Source: Chloroflexota bacterium (GTDB taxonomy: Bacteria > Chloroflexota > UBA4733). From it: a stretch of DNA of 50,863 nt. The position numbers and the translations under genes are program-made. The first letter of the stretch is position 1. The number at the start of each line of letters is the position of its first letter. Shown piece by piece: positions 1 through 13,300 of the stretch. The notes under the pieces were generated by a model, which ran no database searches, had not been told where the DNA came from, and saw nothing but the letters and a program-made list of their open reading frames with translations. The stretch covers positions 1 through 50,863 of the forward strand of contig JANWJO010000178.1 of NCBI GenBank assembly GCA_025449435.1, written 5' to 3'.

Positions 1-111
1 TATTCAGGTCATCTCCCGGTACGATCTTTGCTAACAAGGTTGTGGCAGCGCATCCTACCATAAGGCAGTAAGCAACCTGCCGGCATAGACCAGGGGAGGA
101 ATGACAACGTT

Positions 112-852
112 ATGCACGCGATCATACTGGCGGCAGGGTATGCAACCCGACTGGGCGAACTGACGCGCAACTATCCAAAGCCCCTCTTGAAGGTGGGCGG
201 CCGTTCGCTCATTGACCATCTGCTGGACAAACTGGAGCCTGTCTCCTTGATCGAACGGGTGGACGTGGTCACCAATGCCCGGTTTGCCCCGCAGTTCGAT
301 GGTTGGGCCCGAACACAGCGTCGACGCTTCGCCGTCCACGTCATCGACGACGGCACGGACAGCGACGCAAACAAGCTGGGCGCAGTCGGCGATGTCCTGT
401 TCACTGTTCGCCAGCTGGGCTTGCACGGTGACGTATTCGTCGGCGCCGCCGACAACTTGTTTGACTTTTCACTCCAACCATTCTTTGAAACGTTTAGCGC
501 CAGAGGCTCCACGGTGGGGTTGTATGACGTGGGTGACTTGAGCGCCATGCCGCAGTATAGCGAGGTCCAAATCGATGCCAACCAGCACATCACGTCGTTT
601 GTAGAAAAACCCAAAGCACCGGTGTCGACCTTTATGGCCACCGCTCTGTACGCCTACAAAGCGGCACACGTGGCCATGCTCGAAACCTACAAGAGCGAGG
701 GCCACAACATGGACTCACCAGGCTTTTTCCCTGCCTGGTTGCATAAGCGAGCGCCGGTGTATGGGCACGTGTTTCGGGGTCGCTGGCTCGATGTTGGCAC
801 GCCAGAACGCTATCACGAGGCGCAGGTGGCTTGGACGACACAAGCCGTGTGA
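112..852 (+). CDS. NDP-sugar pyrophosphorylase-type nucleotidyltransferase
   Basis: 246 aa. The N-terminus carries the nucleotidyltransferase signature of RmlA/GlmU-type enzymes in the form AAGYATRLGELTRNYPKPLL (residues 7-26), with the Lys that contacts phosphate. A conserved Asp lies near residue 115 (VGAADNLFDF), an EKP motif near 165 and the family ending GRWLDVGTPERY near 223-234. The enzyme would transfer a nucleotide from NTP to a sugar-1-phosphate in the cytoplasm. The sugar and the base cannot be read from sequence. It has only the catalytic domain, with no left-handed beta-helix acyltransferase domain. An AGGGGAGGA tract ends about 11 nt before the ATG, a slightly long spacing. Its TGA stop overlaps the GTG start of mobA, so the two are probably translationally coupled. 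Confidence 0.85.
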   Translation: MHAIILAAGYATRLGELTRNYPKPLLKVGGRSLIDHLLDKLEPVSLIERVDVVTNARFAPQFDGWARTQRRRFAVHVIDDGTDSDANKLGAVGDVLFTVRQLGLHGDVFVGAADNLFDFSLQPFFETFSARGSTVGLYDVGDLSAMPQYSEVQIDANQHITSFVEKPKAPVSTFMATALYAYKAAHVAMLETYKSEGHNMDSPGFFPAWLHKRAPVYGHVFRGRWLDVGTPERYHEAQVAWTTQAV

Positions 853-1544
853 CGCCAAGCGTGAGAGACCACCCGGTGTACCCTGCGGGCGGCATCGTAC
901 TCGCTGGTGGACAGAGCAGGCGCCTCGGACGGGACAAGGCGCGCGTGCTCATCAATGGTCAACCTGCCGTATTGTGGCAGGTACAACTCCTCCAGACCGT
1001 GGTCTCGTCAGTGGTGGTGGTGGTTGCACCGGGCCGGCATTATCGTGTGCCAGTACCCGAAGTGCCAGATGAATTTCCAAACGAGGGTCCGCTGGGAGGC
1101 ATCGCAACCGGCCTGCGCCACCTGAGCACCAGCGCAGCGTTCGTCTGTGCGTGCGACATGCCGTTGCTGCGACCAGCCCTCATTGGTGGACTTTTCAAGG
1201 CCTTGGGCGATAACGACCTAGCCATCCCGGAATGTAACGGACGGCTTCAGCCCCTATGCGCGGTGTATGCGGCGCGCTGTCTTCCTGTCATTGAGCGCCT
1301 ATATGCCGCGGGTGAGCGTCGGGCGCACGCTGTTGCCACCGCCGTGCCGTGCGTGCGCATTCAAGAGGAACAGTGGCGGCAGTGGGACTCGGCTGGTGAG
1401 TCTTTTGTCAGCATAAATTCGGAAACTGATCTCACCATGGTGCGCCGTTTGGCGCTGCAGCGAGACATCGTCGTCGATGGCGAGGATCATCTGCCGGAGG
1501 GTTGCTCGCCCCTGTTCCCCTCCCCTGGCGGGAGAGGGGAATAG
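849..1544 (+). CDS. mobA: molybdenum cofactor guanylyltransferase MobA
   Basis: 231 aa from GTG 849, which overlaps the upstream stop as GTGA. A TTG at 831 is in frame but would give a longer and less likely overlap. MobA attaches GMP to molybdopterin using GTP. The signature loop GGIVLAGGQSRRLGRDKA is close to the N-terminus, followed by the substrate-loop region PNEGPLGGIATGL and the metal-site motif VCACDMPLL, all typical of MobA. No other cofactor or molybdoenzyme gene is nearby. The last dozen codons (PLFPSPGGRGE) lie inside a large palindrome at 1509-1547 that recurs near 40.88 kb, so the C-terminus seems to have been extended by an intergenic repeat. The gene ends 26 nt before the stop of the convergent rpoC. 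Confidence 0.85.
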   Translation: MTPSVRDHPVYPAGGIVLAGGQSRRLGRDKARVLINGQPAVLWQVQLLQTVVSSVVVVVAPGRHYRVPVPEVPDEFPNEGPLGGIATGLRHLSTSAAFVCACDMPLLRPALIGGLFKALGDNDLAIPECNGRLQPLCAVYAARCLPVIERLYAAGERRAHAVATAVPCVRIQEEQWRQWDSAGESFVSINSETDLTMVRRLALQRDIVVDGEDHLPEGCSPLFPSPGGRGE

Positions 1545-1547
1545 GGG
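1509..1547. repeat. GC-rich palindrome, copy 1 of a dispersed repeat, possible bidirectional terminator
   Basis: CCCC-TGTT-CCCC-TCCCC faces GGGAG-A-GGGG-AATA-GGGG around the loop TGGC, giving roughly 15 pairs with one G-T and one bulge. It lies at the end of mobA and 24 nt beyond the end of convergent rpoC. No T-run follows on either strand. The 16-base core CCCCTGGCGGGAGAGG (1522-1537) is identical at 40873-40888, so this is probably a dispersed intergenic palindrome that may also act in termination. Confidence 0.6.
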
Positions 1548-1570
1548 CGACGATCCCGCGCCTACGCGGG

Positions 1571-4500
1571 CTACTCTTCCTCGTCTTGATTCTGCAAGTT
1601 GAAAAAGAGTTCACTCTCGTTCACCTGCTCATCATCGCCTGGGAAGACCGATGGGAAGTCGGCTGGGAAGGCATCGTCGAACTCCCCGGGGAGGCCCTCC
1701 GCAGCAATGGATGCTGCTTGCTCGTCGGCGAGCCGGCGCTGTTCAGCGAGCTCAGCCCGGCGTGTAAGGCCGGTGCCAGCAGGAATCAACTTGCCTATGA
1801 TGACATTCTCCTTGAGCCCCACGAGCTTGTCACGCGAGCCGGCGATGGCCGCCTCTGTGAGCACGCGCGTCGTCTCCTGGAAGCTTGCCTTGGCCAGGAA
1901 GCTGTCGGTGTTGAGCGATGCTTTGGTCACGCCGAGGAGTACCGGCTCGGCCGTGGCCGCGTCGCCACCTTCGGCCTGCATGCGCGAATTGATATCCTCA
2001 AAGGTGAACCGATCAACCAGTTCACCCGGCAGTAGGTCGGAATGCCCTGGCTCTTCTACCCTGACGCGGCGGAGCAATTGGCGAACGATGACCTCGATGT
2101 GCTTGTCGTGGATGGGTACACCTTGCGATCGGTACACCTTCTGGACTTCTGCCACCAGGTACCGCTGCACGGCTTCGCGTCCTTGGACGCGCAGCTTTTC
2201 TTGCGGATTGGCCGATCCTTCCGTGAGTTCCTGACCAACCGCCACACGTTCGCCGTCTTTGACTCTGAGGCTGGCGTTTGGCGCCAGCGCATATTCGCGC
2301 GCCTCGTTGTCACGGTAGTGGATGTTGGCCGTGTCACCGTCGAGGCTCACGATGCCACTCTGACGTGCATAGACCTCGCTGGCCACAGCGGCAAGTGCGC
2401 TTTCGTCGGTTCCTTTGCCCCGTGGGCGCATCAACTGCTCACCGACCTCAGCGGTGGCGCCGTTGGCCACGGACCAGTGCATGCCAGGGGCCAATCGGTG
2501 CGTTTCGGTCAATTCGTCGTCAGACACGACGTGGACTTTGCGGCCGGTATCGGTCCGCTCGATCCTCACGATGCCGCCGATCTCCGACAGCGTGGCCGAC
2601 TCCTTGGGCACGCGTGCTTCAAACAGTTCCTCGACGCGTGGCAGGCCCATCGTGATATCCTCACCGGCAACACCACCGGTGTGGAACGTGCGCATCGTGA
2701 GCTGTGTCCCAGGTTCGCCGATCGATTGCGCGGCGACGATACCCACGGCCTCACCGATGGCGATGGGCCCTTGGGTAGCCATGTTGGCACCATAGCACAG
2801 GCAGCACACGCCTCGACGCGCTTCACAGGTGAGTGGCGAGCGAACCTGAATCTCCTGGACTCCCGCGGCGAGGAAGCCTTCCGCGCGCGCTTGAGTGATG
2901 GCGTCATTGCGATCAGCCAGCAATTCGCCCGTCTCTGGGTCGATCACGGGGCTAGCGAGGTTCCGGCCCTTCAAACGATGGACGAATAGGTCGGCAGCCG
3001 GCTTGGTGGACGGGTCGATGCTATACGCCGAGCTATCGCCCAGGCGGATCGTGATGTAGGCTGGGGTATCACAATCCTCCTCGTAGATGATGACGTCTTG
3101 AGCGACGTCGATCAACCGGCGCGTGAGATACCCGGACTCCGCCGTGCGGATAGCCGTGTCGGCAAGGCCCTTGCGCGCACCGTGCGTGCTCATAAAGTAC
3201 TCCAGCACGGTGAGGCCCTCACGCAGGTTGGAACGCACGGGCAAGGGAATAATTTGGCCCTTGGGGTTGGCAAACAGCCCGCGCAAGCCAGCGATCTGGC
3301 GGATTTGATTGAATCCACCCTTCGCCGCGCCTGATTCCGCCATCATAGCGATGGGCCCGAAGGCCGGTAGGTTGATGCGCACCTCTTTGAGCAGGTCCTC
3401 TTCGACCTGCTTCCAGGTGGTGATCAGGTTCGCCGTGCGTTCGCCTTGGGTAATCAGACCGTTGCGGAAGTCATCCTCGATGTTGTTGGCTTCGACGTCG
3501 GCTGTCGCCAGCATGGCCTTCTTGACGGCCGGGATCTTGATGTCGTCCATGGTGGCCGTAACACCGGACATCGTGGCGTAGTGGAAGCCGAGATTCTTGA
3601 TCTTGTCCACGGTGTCGGCGGTCACCTCGGTACCAGCCGTACGGTAGCACTGGCCGATGAGCCGCCGGATACTCGCCTTGTCCACAATGTCGTTGTGAAG
3701 GCGCAATTCGGGGGGTAGCGCATCATTAAAGATGAGGCGGCCGACGGTGGTCTTGACGCCCAGCGTCTTGGTGACGTAGGACGAGCCGTCGGGACGGCGC
3801 GTCTTCACACGCTCAATGGCGGCCTTGGGTACCCAGCCCACGGTCGTGTCGACTCTCTGGCCGTCGGGCGTCGCGTCATACAACTCGTGCGGCACTCTGA
3901 CATAGATGGGTGTTTGCAGGCTGACCTGGCGCGCGTCCCGAGCAGCGAACGCGTCCCCAAAGCCATCAAACACCTTGAACCGGCCGATGTTGTTCACAAG
4001 GTCGGGATCGTCATCTGGACGCATACTCACCAGGTAATAGCAGCCGAGCACCATGTCCTTGGTGGGGCTAACAATGGGCTCGCCGTCGGCAGGCGAGAGC
4101 AGGTTCTTGCTGGCGAGCATCAACTGGCGAGCCTCCAGCTGCGCTGCTGCCGAGAGCGGCACGTGCACAGCCATCTGATCGCCATCAAAGTCGGCGTTGA
4201 AGGCCGTACACACCAGGGGGTGAATCTGAATCGCGGATCCATCCACCAGCACGACATCAAAAGCCTGAATGCCGAGGCGGTGCAGCGTTGGGGCGCGGTT
4301 CAAGAGCACAGGATGCCCTTCGACGACCTCTTCGAGCACTTCCCACACCTCGGGTCGCTGACGCTCGACAGTGCGCTTTGCACTCTTAATGTTGTGGGCG
4401 AAACCCCGTTCCACCAGCTTGCGCATGACGAACGGCTTGAATAACTCCAGGGCCATTCGCTTGGGCAATCCACACTGATTGAGCTTGAGATGCGGCCCTA

Positions 4501-6076
4501 CGACGATGACCGACCGCCCAGAGTAGTCGACGCGCGTGCCGAGCAGATTCTGGCGGAATCGTCCTTGCTTGCCCTTGAGCATGTCGGATAGCGACTTGAG
4601 CTTGTGGTTGCCAGAGCCTTGCACGGCTCGGCCACGGCGGCCGTTGTCGATCAGGGCATCGACAGCCTCTTGTAGCATGCGCTTTTCGTTGCGGATGATA
4701 ATGTCGGGGGCGCCCAACTCCAAAAGACGCTTGAGGCGATTATTGCGGTTGATGACGCGGCGGTACAGGTCGTTGAGGTCGCTCGTGGCAAACCGGCCAC
4801 CGTCGAGCTGCACCATTGGGCGCAGGTCCGGCGGAATGACGGGCAAGACGGTCAAGACCATCCACTCGGGACGAGCGCCCGATTTGCGGAAGTGCTCGAC
4901 GACGCGCAAGCGCTTGGTGGCCTTCTTGCGCTTGAGGCTGCTGCCTCCGCTCCTGCCAATGTCATCGCGCAAGCTCTCTGCCAATTCGTCCAGCTTGAGC
5001 CCCAAGATAATGTCGCGGATGGCTTCCGCGCCCATCCCTGCCTCGAAGACCTCAGGGTAGAGGTCCTTCAGCTCGCGATATTTCTGATCGGTGATGAGGT
5101 CGTACACCTTGAGTGTCTCGAGACTGGCGCGGGACTCCTTGACCCGCGTTTCCTCGTCGACAACTTCCTTGGCAATCTTGCGCTCCAGGTTGCGTGATTC
5201 GTCGTCGGCCTCGCGCTTGATGCGCTCAAGCTTGGATGTGCGATCAGTGGCAGCCTTCTGGATGTCGGCGTTGAGCTTGGCCTCCTCACCCTTCGCCCAC
5301 CGATCGACTTCGACGATAGCGGCTTCGCGATGGTCGTCCGTGATCCCATCGCCGGGCACAACGATGTGTGCACCAGAGGGCTCGAAGATAACGCCGTCTT
5401 GGGAATGCTCGGCGGCAGCCTCGGTGAGCCGAGCCAGGATCTTAGCACGCTCTTCCTCGACACGCAGAGGCAACGCTTCGAGTTTCTTGGCGTTGGCTTC
5501 CCGATCGCGTTCGTAGGCAGCCTCGATGTCATCCCGGCGCTGCTTGTAGAGGTCTTCGATTTCCTGCAGGCGGTCTTCGGGAGTGCCCTGGATGCGCAGA
5601 ACACGCTCGGCCGCACCTTCGCCCACTGTACTGAGGATGGTGCGACGCGCCTCTTCATCGATTTTGGTCACGATGTAGCTGGCGAAGTACAGGATCTTCT
5701 CCAGGTTGCGCGGCGTGATCTCGAGCAAGATGCTCAGGTAGCTCGGCGTGCCCTTGAAATACCAGATATGGCTCACTGGCGACGCAAGCTCGATGTGGCC
5801 CATGCGCTCGCGCCGTACCTTAGCGCGCGCCACTTCCACGCCACACTTGTCGCACACGATGCCCTTGTAACGGACGCGCTTGTACTTGCCGCAATAGCAC
5901 TCCCAGTCCTTGGTTGGACCGAAAATGCGCTCGCAAAACAACCCATCCTTCTCCGGCTTGAGCGTGCGATAGTTAATGGTCTCGGGCTTGGTTACTTCAC
6001 CATAGGACCAACTCCGGATTTGCTCTGGCGATGCCAAGCTGATCTTGATACCAGTAAAACCATTGACTTCGAGCAC
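1571..6076 (-). CDS. rpoC: DNA-directed RNA polymerase beta' subunit
   Basis: 1501 aa, full length. It holds the catalytic Mg site of RNA polymerase in [12 protein letters not shown] at about residues 626-637. Zinc site 1 is C60, C62, C75 and C78 ([20 protein letters not shown]). Zinc site 2 is in [17 protein letters not shown]. The trigger-helix region [19 protein letters not shown] is intact. Residues about 165-335 hold an insert between the N-terminal clamp and the main body, consisting of charged coiled coil around a small globular piece ([17 protein letters not shown]); it makes the protein longer than the E. coli subunit. The start is GTG, with GGAAAGGAG ending 8 nt upstream. It follows rpoB by 142 nt on the same strand. 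The acidic tail (NQDEEE) is usual. Long open frames on the opposite strand are codon-bias shadows. Confidence 0.98.
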   Translation of the reverse strand: MLEVNGFTGIKISLASPEQIRSWSYGEVTKPETINYRTLKPEKDGLFCERIFGPTKDWECYCGKYKRVRYKGIVCDKCGVEVARAKVRRERMGHIELASPVSHIWYFKGTPSYLSILLEITPRNLEKILYFASYIVTKIDEEARRTILSTVGEGAAERVLRIQGTPEDRLQEIEDLYKQRRDDIEAAYERDREANAKKLEALPLRVEEERAKILARLTEAAAEHSQDGVIFEPSGAHIVVPGDGITDDHREAAIVEVDRWAKGEEAKLNADIQKAATDRTSKLERIKREADDESRNLERKIAKEVVDEETRVKESRASLETLKVYDLITDQKYRELKDLYPEVFEAGMGAEAIRDIILGLKLDELAESLRDDIGRSGGSSLKRKKATKRLRVVEHFRKSGARPEWMVLTVLPVIPPDLRPMVQLDGGRFATSDLNDLYRRVINRNNRLKRLLELGAPDIIIRNEKRMLQEAVDALIDNGRRGRAVQGSGNHKLKSLSDMLKGKQGRFRQNLLGTRVDYSGRSVIVVGPHLKLNQCGLPKRMALELFKPFVMRKLVERGFAHNIKSAKRTVERQRPEVWEVLEEVVEGHPVLLNRAPTLHRLGIQAFDVVLVDGSAIQIHPLVCTAFNADFDGDQMAVHVPLSAAAQLEARQLMLASKNLLSPADGEPIVSPTKDMVLGCYYLVSMRPDDDPDLVNNIGRFKVFDGFGDAFAARDARQVSLQTPIYVRVPHELYDATPDGQRVDTTVGWVPKAAIERVKTRRPDGSSYVTKTLGVKTTVGRLIFNDALPPELRLHNDIVDKASIRRLIGQCYRTAGTEVTADTVDKIKNLGFHYATMSGVTATMDDIKIPAVKKAMLATADVEANNIEDDFRNGLITQGERTANLITTWKQVEEDLLKEVRINLPAFGPIAMMAESGAAKGGFNQIRQIAGLRGLFANPKGQIIPLPVRSNLREGLTVLEYFMSTHGARKGLADTAIRTAESGYLTRRLIDVAQDVIIYEEDCDTPAYITIRLGDSSAYSIDPSTKPAADLFVHRLKGRNLASPVIDPETGELLADRNDAITQARAEGFLAAGVQEIQVRSPLTCEARRGVCCLCYGANMATQGPIAIGEAVGIVAAQSIGEPGTQLTMRTFHTGGVAGEDITMGLPRVEELFEARVPKESATLSEIGGIVRIERTDTGRKVHVVSDDELTETHRLAPGMHWSVANGATAEVGEQLMRPRGKGTDESALAAVASEVYARQSGIVSLDGDTANIHYRDNEAREYALAPNASLRVKDGERVAVGQELTEGSANPQEKLRVQGREAVQRYLVAEVQKVYRSQGVPIHDKHIEVIVRQLLRRVRVEEPGHSDLLPGELVDRFTFEDINSRMQAEGGDAATAEPVLLGVTKASLNTDSFLAKASFQETTRVLTEAAIAGSRDKLVGLKENVIIGKLIPAGTGLTRRAELAEQRRLADEQAASIAAEGLPGEFDDAFPADFPSVFPGDDEQVNESELFFNLQNQDEEE

Positions 6077-6165
6077 CTAAGACTCTCCTTTCCCTTTCGG
6101 GACAGCATGGGAAAGCAGCCGGTACAGCTTGGTTGGGCCAAGCCAGGTTGAATATTCCAACCCTA

Positions 6166-6197
6166 CCGGTGAGCGAGCACACGACCTCGCCCACCGG
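6166..6197 (-). other. stem-loop in the rpoB-rpoC spacer
   Basis: The arms CCGGTGAGCGAG (6166-6177) and CTCGCCCACCGG (6186-6197) pair over 12 positions with one mismatch that becomes a G-U pair in the minus-strand transcript. The loop is 8 nt. It sits 22 nt after the rpoB stop. No T-run follows, so it is more likely a processing or mRNA-stability element, or a partial attenuator, than a full terminator. Confidence 0.45.
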
Positions 6198-6218
6198 CGC
6201 CGGCTGAAACGGATGGGG

Positions 6219-9947
<3,729 letters not shown>

Positions 9948-9985
9948 TGTCGCACCCCTCGCTTCGCAGCGCCTAAGACAAGCGT

Positions 9986-10004
9986 GGGCTCGCCTTGCGA
10001 GCCC
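9986..10004 (-). promoter_or_regulatory. hairpin in the rpoB 5' leader
   Basis: A perfect 8-bp stem (GGGCTCGC / GCGAGCCC) with a 3-nt loop lies 38 nt upstream of the proposed rpoB TTG start. On the minus strand it is preceded by TATGCT (about 10015-10020), which could be a -10 element, but no clear -35 was found. It may affect rpoB translation or transcript stability; that role is inferred. Confidence 0.35.
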
Positions 10005-10028
10005 GCAACCGGATAGCATACCACATTA

Positions 10029-10064
10029 GGCACGTGAGTCCCACTACAAGGGGACCCACGTGCC
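10029..10064 (-). terminator. stem-loop between the methyltransferase gene and rpoB
   Basis: The arms AGGCACGTGAGTCCC and GGGACCCACGTGCCT pair over 15 positions with one mismatch that is G-U in RNA, around an 8-nt loop. The structure begins right after the TAG stop of the leftward methyltransferase gene at 10066, as expected for an intrinsic terminator insulating rpoB. No T-run follows (AATGTGG), so it may need Rho or may act as a 3'-end stabiliser. Confidence 0.6.
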
Positions 10065-10065
10065 T

Positions 10066-10917
10066 CTAGTCAGCAGCGCTGCTTGTTTCGTCGCTCGCGC
10101 TCTCACTATTGTGCGCCACCCAAATGAGGCGTGGCGCGCTCGCTCGATACTCGTCCAGGTTATAGCTGCCGTACACCGCTTGCACAGTATACCCGGTGGC
10201 CAGCAGCAACCACTCGATTTCGAAGCGATAGCTGTAGCGAAGCTGTAGCGTGGTCGTGGCGCGCTCCAAGCGGACGCTGTGCGCCTGGCTGCCGCGTGCA
10301 CCGCGCTTCGGTGTGGTGACGCGTTCGGTGTCGTACATCAGCGTCGTGTGGAGCAGTTGTCGCGCCGCGTCGGCCGTGCTCGACACCGATTGTGTGACCC
10401 AATTGCCCTGGTCATCTTGACGCCGGTAGCCCATCACCCATTGGCCACTGCTATCCGGGGCGTCCGAGGCCAGTGGATTCCACTGGTCAATAATCAGCAG
10501 GCCCCCTGGCTGGAGGTGCCGTCGCACATTACTCAGCGCCCGGAACTGGCTGGCAGAGGTGAGAAAGTGACAAAAGGTGTTGAGCGCAAATAGGGCCATG
10601 CCAGCTTGACGCGTGGTTGTAAACGATTCTGCAGGCGCGTGGAGCAGCACGACGCGGTGGTTTAGCTTTTCTTCCTCACAGCGTGCGTGCGCCCGCTTGA
10701 GCATGGCGAGCGACGGCTCAACCCCGATGACGTCGTGTCCGGCTGATGCCAATGCCAAGGACACCCTGCCGGTTCCGGAGCCAATATCCAAAATCGGAAG
10801 GTTCACGCCACGAGCGAACTCGGAATACAGCGTGAGGTCCTCATCGTGACCTGCGTGATCGAGGTCGTAGAACTGGGCGAGGCCGTCGTACACCTCGCCC
10901 TGGTGGTTAGCTGGCAA
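10066..10917 (-). CDS. class I SAM-dependent methyltransferase
   Basis: 283 aa. The N-terminus YDGLAQFYDLDHAGHDEDL is typical of small-molecule methyltransferases. Motif I for S-adenosylmethionine binding is LPILDIGSGTGRVSLAL (about residues 39-55), followed by the acidic ribose contact in VIGVEPS. The C-terminal half (YRRQDDQGNWVTQSV, LQLRYSYRFEIEWLLLATGY) is the substrate side common in ubiE-like methyltransferases. The acceptor is unknown. The TTG start overlaps the end of the upstream FAH-family gene by 11 nt; a GTG eight codons in (10893) is an alternative. It is the last gene of a probable three-gene leftward operon (serine hydrolase, FAH-family protein, methyltransferase). Confidence 0.8.
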   Translation of the reverse strand: MPANHQGEVYDGLAQFYDLDHAGHDEDLTLYSEFARGVNLPILDIGSGTGRVSLALASAGHDVIGVEPSLAMLKRAHARCEEEKLNHRVVLLHAPAESFTTTRQAGMALFALNTFCHFLTSASQFRALSNVRRHLQPGGLLIIDQWNPLASDAPDSSGQWVMGYRRQDDQGNWVTQSVSSTADAARQLLHTTLMYDTERVTTPKRGARGSQAHSVRLERATTTLQLRYSYRFEIEWLLLATGYTVQAVYGSYNLDEYRASAPRLIWVAHNSESASDETSSAAD

Positions 10918-11806
10918 GCGTTGCCTGGGGGACGCGCGCGACCGTGTTGCGCAGCGTGCCGATGGCGGGGATCGTGATAGTTACCGTATCGCCCTCTTGT
11001 AGCGAGAAGTCATCGCCAGGCACGATGCCGGTACCAGTGAGCAAGAACGCCCCCTGTGGAAAGGCATTGTCGGTGTACAGGTAGCGCACCAGGTCGGCCA
11101 AGGTCCGCTTCATGCGTGCTGTGCTCGATTCGCCCTGGAACACGCGTGCCCCTCCGCGCAGGATTTCCAAATGTATAGGCATCGTCTGCGCATCCAGATG
11201 ATCCTCGGCCACGAGGATAGCCGGGCCCAATGCGCAGCAATTGGTATACACCTTGGCTTGCGGCAGATACAGCGGGTTGGCGCCCTCGATATCGCGCGAA
11301 CTCACATCGTTGCCGGCGGTGTAGCCCACGACGGAGCCGCGCGGACCAATCACCAGCACAAGCTCTGGTTCCGGTACGTTCCAGTGACTATCGTTGCGAA
11401 TGCACACCGTGCCATCAGGTCCGACAACCCGGCTGGCCATCGCCTTGAAGAACAGCTCAGGTCGCTCGGCGGCATACACCCGATCGTAGATGCCGCTCTG
11501 GTTGGACTCACCTTCGCGGGCTTGGGCACTGCGCAGGTAGGTGACGCCGGCCGCCCATACCTCTTGCTCGTCGAGTGGCGCCAGCAGCCGAACGCTTCCC
11601 GCCTGCTCGTGTTGCAACGCGTCCCACGCAGCCAGGCCCGGCGAGCCGCTTTGACCCGCCAGGCGCGAGAGTGCGGCTTGACGATCGCGCTCGAGTGCGC
11701 CGATCATCGCCGTTATCGACGGAAACCCGCTGTTGTGGACAACGCCGTCAAGTACGACACCCACGACGGGGTGACCAGTCTCGACAGCAACGCGACAGAT
11801 CAGCAT
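10907..11806 (-). CDS. fumarylacetoacetate hydrolase (FAH) family protein
   Basis: 299 aa. The family cleaves C-C bonds in, or isomerises, diketo acids using a divalent metal. The C-terminal FAH fold is seen in PEPELVLVIGPRGSVVGYTAGNDVSSRDIEG, where the E-x-E pair and the Asp of NDVSSRD are the expected metal ligands. The end reads LLTGTGIVPGDDFSLQEGDT, matching the family's TGTP-G-V-type loop. A strong GGGAGGG site precedes the ATG. It starts 40 nt after the serine hydrolase gene. It is a distant paralogue of the FAH-family gene at 45808. The substrate cannot be assigned; 2-keto-3-deoxy sugar acid or aromatic ring-cleavage derivatives are the usual options. Confidence 0.85.
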   Translation of the reverse strand: MLICRVAVETGHPVVGVVLDGVVHNSGFPSITAMIGALERDRQAALSRLAGQSGSPGLAAWDALQHEQAGSVRLLAPLDEQEVWAAGVTYLRSAQAREGESNQSGIYDRVYAAERPELFFKAMASRVVGPDGTVCIRNDSHWNVPEPELVLVIGPRGSVVGYTAGNDVSSRDIEGANPLYLPQAKVYTNCCALGPAILVAEDHLDAQTMPIHLEILRGGARVFQGESSTARMKRTLADLVRYLYTDNAFPQGAFLLTGTGIVPGDDFSLQEGDTVTITIPAIGTLRNTVARVPQATLAS

Positions 11807-11846
11807 GCGCCCTCCCTACCCAATGCCGCCCATGGAAGCGGCGACG

Positions 11847-13076
11847 TCACTCACTGTCGGGTGCGATTGCCAGCACATCCGCTACGACATTCGCCACATC
11901 CTCCCGCACCGGATTAAACGGTGGCCCAGAGCGTGTGGGATGGACTCTATTGCTCAACACCAGCACGATGGTCTGGCTCGCAGGATGGATGACCATCGAC
12001 ATCCCGGTAAAACCCGTGTGCCCGTACGTTTCCAGCGACCGCAGCCGGCCCATGTAATACGCCTGGTTCACCTCCCAGCCCAGCGCACGGGTAGCGCCAA
12101 CCGCGAGGTAGCCAGTCTGCAGTGTGTGCATGAGCCGCGCCGTGTCAGGGGAAAGGATGTGGGCTCCGTCGAGCGAGCCATCGTTCAAGTGGCATCGTGC
12201 AAACCGCAGCAAGTCGCCAGCCGTGCTAAACAGGCCGGCGTGCCCGGCCACACCACCGAGTGACCAGGCGTTCTCGTCGTGGACGGTACCGCGAACCATG
12301 CCCCTGCCGGTTTCTTCCGGCTGGAATTCGGTTGGGGCGATGCGGCCCACGATGCTCGCTGGTGGGAGAAAGCCTGTCTCGTGCAAGCCAAGCGGGTCGC
12401 ACAGACGCGCTTTCACCAACGCATCTAAGCCCTCTCCCGTGACTCGCTCGACCAGAACGCCCAGAGCTATCGCCCCCAGGTCGCTATAGCGCATCACGGT
12501 GGCCGGTGGGTTTTCCGGTGGCTCGACCAGTGCCCGGCGTAGACGCTCGGCCGGCGAGCCATCTACCTTCCACAGCGAGATGCCTGGCAGCAGGCCGCCA
12601 ACGTGGGCCAGCAACTGGCGCACCGTGATCGCGCTCTTGCTGCCACCTGCAAACTCCGGCACATAGCGGCATACCGGCTCGTCGAGCGCCACCTGATGCA
12701 CTTCGACCAGTTGCATCACCAGTGTCGTCGTAAATAACTTGGTGAGCGACGCGCAATCATAGATCGTGTCGACCGTGGCCGGTTCCGGTGCTGGCATGCG
12801 CGTATCAAAAGTTTGCCAGTACGCGCGGTTCCCATACGCCTGTTGATGCAAAACCTGACCAGCGTGCCATACGACCACGACGGCGCCGGGCATGCGACCT
12901 TCGGCCAGGTTGCGCGTCATAACACTGTCGAGTTCGACCGCCAGATCGACCACAATGTCCGCCTTTTCCGCCTGCATGCGCGCTGCAGCGCAGTGTCGCA
13001 GCAGTGGACGTAGGACGTCAAGGCTATTGCGTGGCAGGCGGCCTTCGGGTAGCATGTACATGCCGGATTGAGACAC
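11847..13076 (-). CDS. serine hydrolase, beta-lactamase class C / esterase family
   Basis: 409 aa at the longest. The catalytic SxxK motif is SLTK (Ser110, Lys113 counted from GTG 13076, in IYDCASLTKLFTT). The Tyr motif is YSD in MRYSDLGAIALGV, where YxN is usual. The third box is HTG in YGHTGFTGMSM. This pattern fits the DD-peptidase/esterase-like Beta-lactamase family rather than a resistance enzyme. No convincing signal peptide is present. The start is uncertain: GTG 13076 lies inside a hairpin (13070-13090) and has no ribosome site; in-frame ATGs at 13061, 13055 and 12977 are alternatives, and the core fold begins around residue 45. It is probably the first gene of an operon with the FAH-family and methyltransferase genes. 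Confidence 0.85.
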   Translation of the reverse strand: MSQSGMYMLPEGRLPRNSLDVLRPLLRHCAAARMQAEKADIVVDLAVELDSVMTRNLAEGRMPGAVVVVWHAGQVLHQQAYGNRAYWQTFDTRMPAPEPATVDTIYDCASLTKLFTTTLVMQLVEVHQVALDEPVCRYVPEFAGGSKSAITVRQLLAHVGGLLPGISLWKVDGSPAERLRRALVEPPENPPATVMRYSDLGAIALGVLVERVTGEGLDALVKARLCDPLGLHETGFLPPASIVGRIAPTEFQPEETGRGMVRGTVHDENAWSLGGVAGHAGLFSTAGDLLRFARCHLNDGSLDGAHILSPDTARLMHTLQTGYLAVGATRALGWEVNQAYYMGRLRSLETYGHTGFTGMSMVIHPASQTIVLVLSNRVHPTRSGPPFNPVREDVANVVADVLAIAPDSE

Positions 13077-13090
13077 GCAGAGCGCGTCTC
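13070..13090 (-). promoter_or_regulatory. hairpin over the possible GTG start of the serine hydrolase gene
   Basis: In the minus-strand transcript GAGACGCGC pairs with GCGTGTCTC (9 bp, one G-U, 3-nt loop). The GTG at 13076-13074 is within the 3' arm. Either this start is translationally masked or the real start is a downstream ATG. Confidence 0.35.
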
Positions 13091-13164
13091 CACCAAGTAT
13101 ATACTGGTGCTATTCCCCCGGCCCCAGCAGCAGGAAGGAGCCGGAAACGACGCAACGCATTGCA

Positions 13165-13233
13165 ACTCTGCTGTATGGAGAATGGCAGACCGACTAGCCA
13201 GCCCGGTGTTAGCCGGGCAATTCTCCGCAGAGT
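13165..13233. other. nested three-stem inverted-repeat structure, possible structured RNA
   Basis: Three nested perfect stems are visible: ACTCTGC (13165-13171) with GCAGAGT (13227-13233); GGAGAAT (13177-13183) with ATTCTCC (13220-13226); and GCCCGG (13201-13206) with CCGGGC (13213-13218). On the 3' side the outer two arms abut directly; on the 5' side 5 nt and 17 nt separate the arms. The element sits in the 277-nt gap between the M42 peptidase terminator and the serine hydrolase gene. It is too short for a tRNA, and no known riboswitch motif was recognised. Confidence 0.5.
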
Positions 13234-13300
13234 GCGACTGATCTGCACCGAGTGGTGAGTGGCACAGGGGAACTGTCACACACAGTCGTAACTCGGCTGA

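Noticed and set aside
2042..2989. Long open frame (315 codons) opposite rpoC
   Set aside because: It is a frame shadow of a highly conserved gene with strong third-position GC bias; no protein family is recognisable and no ribosome site precedes it.
5330..6151. 273-codon frame opposite the start of rpoC
   Set aside because: Antisense shadow; it runs through the well-supported RpoC N-terminus and the rpoB-rpoC spacer with no start signal.
13177..13226. Possible tRNA, because of a 7-bp outer stem and an adjacent arm
   Set aside because: Only 50 nt long, no T-loop consensus and no anticodon arm on either strand.
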